Shown here piece after piece: positions 61,126 through 64,000 of a stretch of 64,000 bases of DNA. The translations under genes and the position numbers were made by a program. Position 1 is the stretch's first letter. Every line of letters starts with the position of its first letter. The DNA is from Clostridium estertheticum (lineage in GTDB: Bacteria > Bacillota > Clostridia > Clostridiales > Clostridiaceae). The stretch lies in the NCBI RefSeq assembly GCF_011065935.2, contig NZ_JAAMNH020000001.1:1633001-1697000 (forward strand). The letters run 5' to 3'. The notes under the pieces were generated by a model. That model did not search any database and was not told the origin of the DNA. It worked only from the letters and a program-made list of their open reading frames with translations.

Positions 61126-61977
61126 ATGAAAAAGATTATTAAAGAATATATATTGATAACTGTTGGTTTAGCATTAGTAGCCGTAGGATTTTACTTTTTC
61201 TTAGTACCTAATGATTTAGCAGTAGGAGGAGTTAGTGGTCTTGCTATGATTATAAATTGGTATGTGCCAGCGCTTTCAATTGGAGCCATAATGCTTGTAT
61301 TAAATGTAATCCTATTCATTATAGGATTTATATTTATAGGATCTAGTTTTGGAGTTAAGACAATTTATTCTAGCTTGGGATTATCCGGTATGATATGGGC
61401 ATTAGAGAAGGCATTCCCGATGAGTGGTAGTATAACAAACGATTTATTTCTGGAACTAATCTTTGGAATATTAATCGGAGCAGTAGGCATGGGAATGGTG
61501 TTTAACCAAAATGCTTCCACAGGAGGAACTGATATCATAGCCAAAATACTTTATAAGTATTTTCACTTAGACATAGGCAAGGCGTTACTTTTAGCTGATT
61601 TTTTCGTAACTATTTTCGCAGGTATTGCATTCGGACCTAAAATTGGAATGTATGCATTGCTAGGAGTTATTATCAATGGATTTACTATAGATGCAGTTAT
61701 TGCTGGAATGAATATTTGTAAAAAGATTGAAATTGTTAGCTCGAGAGGCGCGGATATAAAAAAATTTATTATTGAAGGATTAGGTAGAGGCGCCACTTTA
61801 TATGCGGCTAAAGGAGCTTATACTAATGAGAAAAAAGAAATTATAACTACTGTTTTAGGTAAAAAGGAATTTATAAAATTAAAAATTTATATAAAAGAAA
61901 TTGATAAAAGTGCATTTATAATCGCATATAACGTACATGAAATTCTTGGAGAGGGATTTAAGGACATAAACGAATAA
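61126..61977 (+). CDS. YitT family membrane protein, copy 2
   Basis: A 283-residue homologue of the protein at 56972 (AVGGVSGLAMIINWY, NASTGGTDIIAKILYK, GRGATLYAAKGAYTNEKKEI). About five membrane helices and a DUF2179 C-terminus. The start is ATG 61126 with GAGGAGGAA 6 nt upstream; a longer frame from 61072 lacks a site. The two copies are clearly diverged, so not a recent duplication. Confidence 0.9.
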   Translation: MKKIIKEYILITVGLALVAVGFYFFLVPNDLAVGGVSGLAMIINWYVPALSIGAIMLVLNVILFIIGFIFIGSSFGVKTIYSSLGLSGMIWALEKAFPMSGSITNDLFLELIFGILIGAVGMGMVFNQNASTGGTDIIAKILYKYFHLDIGKALLLADFFVTIFAGIAFGPKIGMYALLGVIINGFTIDAVIAGMNICKKIEIVSSRGADIKKFIIEGLGRGATLYAAKGAYTNEKKEIITTVLGKKEFIKLKIYIKEIDKSAFIIAYNVHEILGEGFKDINE

Positions 61978-61978
61978 A

Positions 61979-62020
61979 AAAATATAAGCTACTGACAGTG
62001 TCAGTAGCTTATATTTTTTT
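61979..62020 (+). terminator. terminator after YitT copy 2
   Basis: AAATATAAGCTACTGACA pairs perfectly with TGTCAGTAGCTTATATTT; seven T follow. Confidence 0.92.
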
Positions 62021-62057
62021 ATGTGAAATATGTTTTAATTAAGAACTTAGTTCTTAA

Positions 62058-62228
62058 TTAAGCTTCAACAGGAGCGCCTACAGGACAAACACCAGCACAA
62101 GCTCCACAATCGATACAAGTATCAGCATCTATAACGTATATAGAATCTCCTTGGCTTATAGCGTTAACTGGACATTCTGGCTCACAAGCTCCACAACTTA
62201 CACATGCATCAGTAATTTTATATGACAT
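62058..62228 (-). CDS. clostridial 2[4Fe-4S] ferredoxin
   Basis: A 56-residue electron carrier with two classic motifs, CVSCGACEPECP (Cys 9, 12, 15, 19) and CIDCGACAGVCP (Cys 38, 41, 44, 48), and the C-terminus VGAPVEA typical of Clostridium ferredoxin. GGAGG precedes ATG 62228. An inverted repeat (TTAATTAAGAACT/AGTTCTTAATTAA, 62035-62061) overlaps its stop codon. It may serve anaerobic electron transfer, possibly including the HgdC activase. Confidence 0.95.
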   Translation of the reverse strand: MSYKITDACVSCGACEPECPVNAISQGDSIYVIDADTCIDCGACAGVCPVGAPVEA

Positions 62229-62495
62229 AATAACCAACCTCCTTTATTTACTAATTTACCTGTACATAATATCATAACTAAACTAATAAATAAAGAGTTT
62301 TTTAGAAATAGTAAACTATTAGTATTTATATAAATACCAAAGAGGATGTAATATGAACATAAAAAGGCATGCACATATGTAGATTATATTAATATAACTA
62401 TTTTTAAAAAAAATTAAAAATAATTATAAAAGTAAAAACCATAGACTATAAATCTATGGGAAATTTAGAGGCGTTTATAAGTATTATAAAGGTAG

Positions 62496-62645
62496 AGTAT
62501 TAAGTTAACTGATTAAATATAGTTACAGCTAAAGACTATATTTAAAACAGTTAACTTAATACTTAGGTAGTTAGTAACTTTTAGCTGTATCTATATATTA
62601 AAGATGAGCTCATCTACTTAGCTATGAGTTAATAACTATCGGTAG
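62496..62645 (+). ncRNA. structured intergenic RNA candidate with competing hairpins
   Basis: Hairpin 1: AGTATTAAGTTAACTG (62496-62511) pairs perfectly with 62548-62563, continued by TTAAATATAGT (62513-62523) with ACTATATTTAA (62535-62545); the loop is TACAGCTAAAG. Hairpin 2: 62569-62586 pairs with 62620-62637 (about 14 of 18), with a perfect palindrome AGATGAGCTCATCT between. The loop of hairpin 1 is complementary over 10 nt to TTTAGCTGTA (62580-62589), which overlaps the left arm of hairpin 2, so the two contacts compete. It could be a riboswitch-like leader or an immobile palindromic element. The rest of 62229-62816 holds no gene. Confidence 0.5.
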
Positions 62646-62816
62646 TATTATATGTAGGGAATTCATAAACTATTCAATGTAAATTTTAAATTATATTTTT
62701 ATATTTAGTACTTGATAAATAAAAAAACAAGAGTTATTATGTAAGTAATGATCCGTTTTGATAATAATGCATTATATGTATATATTTACTAAAATAAATA
62801 ATGGGTGGTGTTTTTC

Positions 62817-63320
62817 ATGGTAGCAAACATTTACATGGAAAATTTATTAGCAAAATACAATAAAAATTTCAATATAAGCAAAAACATAGATTTATGTGAT
62901 AAAAGAATAAATCTCTTTGCTGAATACAAAGGGATAGGAGCACGAACTTTTATAACACAGAAGGACGTTATTGATAAATTTGAATTTAACGAGTACTGCG
63001 TTGTAAACGCTTACGATAAAATTAATATGGAAGATGTTGTAGAATATACGGAGTATTTAAAGACCTTGATAAACACTTTAGTAAAGCCACATAGAGAACA
63101 CAAGAGTTCAACTTTTACAGGGGTAATTATATGTAATGCATCTATAGATAAAAATACGGAAAATTTCATAAAAAAATTCAAATTTACAAAACCTTATAAA
63201 TTGTATTTTCATGGGTGGAGTGATATACGGTTACTATTAGTTGATTTAAGTAATAACTTAGTTATTTCAAATAAGCAGGGTAACAGTGTAAAAAAGGTGT
63301 ATATTCCTACATCTTTATAA
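62817..63320 (+). CDS. hypothetical protein, 167 residues
   Basis: ATG at 62817 has GGGTGGTG 6 nt upstream. The soluble protein is Lys/Asn-rich (MVANIYMENLLAKYNKNFNI...), with an alternating beta/alpha look (VIICNASIDKNTENFIKKFK, LYFHGWSDIRLLLVDLSNNL). No motif recognised. It lies 21 nt upstream of the second cstA gene, so it may be co-transcribed with it. Confidence 0.65.
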   Translation: MVANIYMENLLAKYNKNFNISKNIDLCDKRINLFAEYKGIGARTFITQKDVIDKFEFNEYCVVNAYDKINMEDVVEYTEYLKTLINTLVKPHREHKSSTFTGVIICNASIDKNTENFIKKFKFTKPYKLYFHGWSDIRLLLVDLSNNLVISNKQGNSVKKVYIPTSL

Positions 63321-63341
63321 TAAATACGAGGGGGTATATTA

Positions 63342-64000
63342 ATGAATTCAATAGTACTACTATTTCTAGGAATCATTATTTTCTTAACGGCTTACGTCAC
63401 ATACGGTGGATATCTAGCTAAAAAATGGGGCATTGACACTAAAAAAGAAACCCCAGCTCACACAAAATTTGACAATGTAGACTACTGTCCTGCAGACGCA
63501 AGAATTCTTTTAGGACATCATTTTTCGTCCATAGCTGGTGCTGGTCCTATAGCAGGTCCAATTCAAGCTGCTGTTTTTGGATGGATTCCAGTTTTCTTAT
63601 GGATTGTTATTGGTAGTGTTTTTATAGGTGGTGCACATGATTTTGGTTCACTATTTGCATCTATTAGACATGATGGGAAATCTATAGGTGAAATTATTCG
63701 TATTAACATTGGAGAAAAGGGCAAAATGATATTTAATATTTTCGCTTGGGTTACATTAATCCTTGTAGTTGCGGCTTTTACAGATATATGTGCTTCAACT
63801 TTTGCATATGATGTTGCGAGTCCTACACTTCTTACTGGTGCTCAGGCAGGAACAGCTTCTGTATTATTTATTTTTCTTGCCATGGCCTTTGGATTTGCTG
63901 TTTATAGAAAAAATGCAAGTATTGGAATATCTACAATTGTAGGTGTTAGTTTATTATTCTTTTGTGTATGGATTGGTTATGCTTTTCCATTTATTAAGCT
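63342..64000 (+). CDS. cstA: CstA family transporter, second copy (3' part outside window)
   Basis: The first 219 residues of a CstA-type transporter: TAYVTYGGYLAKKWGID, GHHFSSIAGAGPIAGPIQAA, FGWIPVFLWIVIG, GGAHDFGSLFASIRHDGKSI. These match the conserved N-terminal half of CstA, including RHDG. It differs clearly from the copy at 24608 and resembles the longer E. coli-type branch (HHFSSIAGAGPI). ATG 63342 has GAGGGGG upstream. Continues past the window end. Confidence 0.9.
   Translation, partial: MNSIVLLFLGIIIFLTAYVTYGGYLAKKWGIDTKKETPAHTKFDNVDYCPADARILLGHHFSSIAGAGPIAGPIQAAVFGWIPVFLWIVIGSVFIGGAHDFGSLFASIRHDGKSIGEIIRINIGEKGKMIFNIFAWVTLILVVAAFTDICASTFAYDVASPTLLTGAQAGTASVLFIFLAMAFGFAVYRKNASIGISTIVGVSLLFFCVWIGYAFPFIK

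Overview
The window is low-GC, AT-rich Firmicute DNA and reads as Clostridium sensu stricto. Supporting signs are a spore germinant-receptor locus, exosporium CsxC-like proteins, a SigI/RsgI pair, a SufCBDSU operon, a T-box asparaginyl-tRNA synthetase, clostridial ferredoxins and an hgdC-type activase. It looks like a motile, anaerobic spore former. No rRNA, tRNA, CRISPR array, prophage or intact insertion sequence was seen.

Layout. 0-8.5 kb: a UroD-family methyltransferase, a lipoprotein, an ABC-F ribosome-protection gene with a small ORF and two hairpins ahead of it, an MFS exporter, an M29 aminopeptidase and unknown genes. 8.6-9.3 kb: a zinc-ribbon protein and a histidine-kinase remnant. 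9.5-17.7 kb: a seven-gene germinant-receptor operon ordered A-B-C-B-C-C-B. 17.7-21.8 kb: small genes separated by three copies of a palindromic, MITE-like element. 21.9-27.3 kb: a LytS/LytR two-component system, a CstA transporter flanked by twin hairpins, and an amidohydrolase. 27.5-33.2 kb: a symporter remnant, SigI/RsgI with a divergent secreted coiled-coil protein behind a candidate SigI promoter, several very small proteins and an L,D-transpeptidase. 33.2-35 kb: a hemerythrin, a frameshifted HNH gene, a perfect Fur box and an Rrf2 regulator remnant. 35-40 kb: the suf operon, with repeated operator-like boxes in its promoter. 40-44 kb: a phosphodiesterase, an MFS transporter and a YdcF protein. 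44.5-46 kb: hgcA and hgcB. 46.3-50.7 kb: a CsxC-like exosporium cluster. 51-55.3 kb: clpS-clpA and motA-motB. 55.4-64 kb: VOC and MBL enzymes, two YitT proteins, an HgdC-type activase, T-box-asnS, a ferredoxin, a large structured intergenic region and the start of a second cstA.

The most notable result is the hgcAB pair (mercury methylation). Both genes carry an in-frame TGA. In hgcA it is codon 12, directly after a Cys codon and behind a perfect ribosome binding site. In hgcB it is codon 70, where from memory homologues have the Cys of a GVGC motif, and the frame stays open for 16 more codons ending in Cys. Each TGA is followed, 22 or 30 nt later, by a 7-bp hairpin with a G-rich 3-nt loop (GGG, GGU), which fits a bacterial SECIS element. 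I infer that HgcA and HgcB are selenoproteins here. The alternative is two independent nonsense mutations. Whether the genome encodes selA, selB, selC and selD is the first test.

Other points worth checking are the 1A:3B:3C germination locus whose C subunits all lack the lipobox cysteine, a palindromic repeat family in three consecutive intergenic gaps, mutually exclusive RNA hairpins at 62.5 kb, and the duplicated promoter and terminator blocks of the CsxC cluster. Function calls rest on motifs recognised by eye and on memory of the families; no database search was run.
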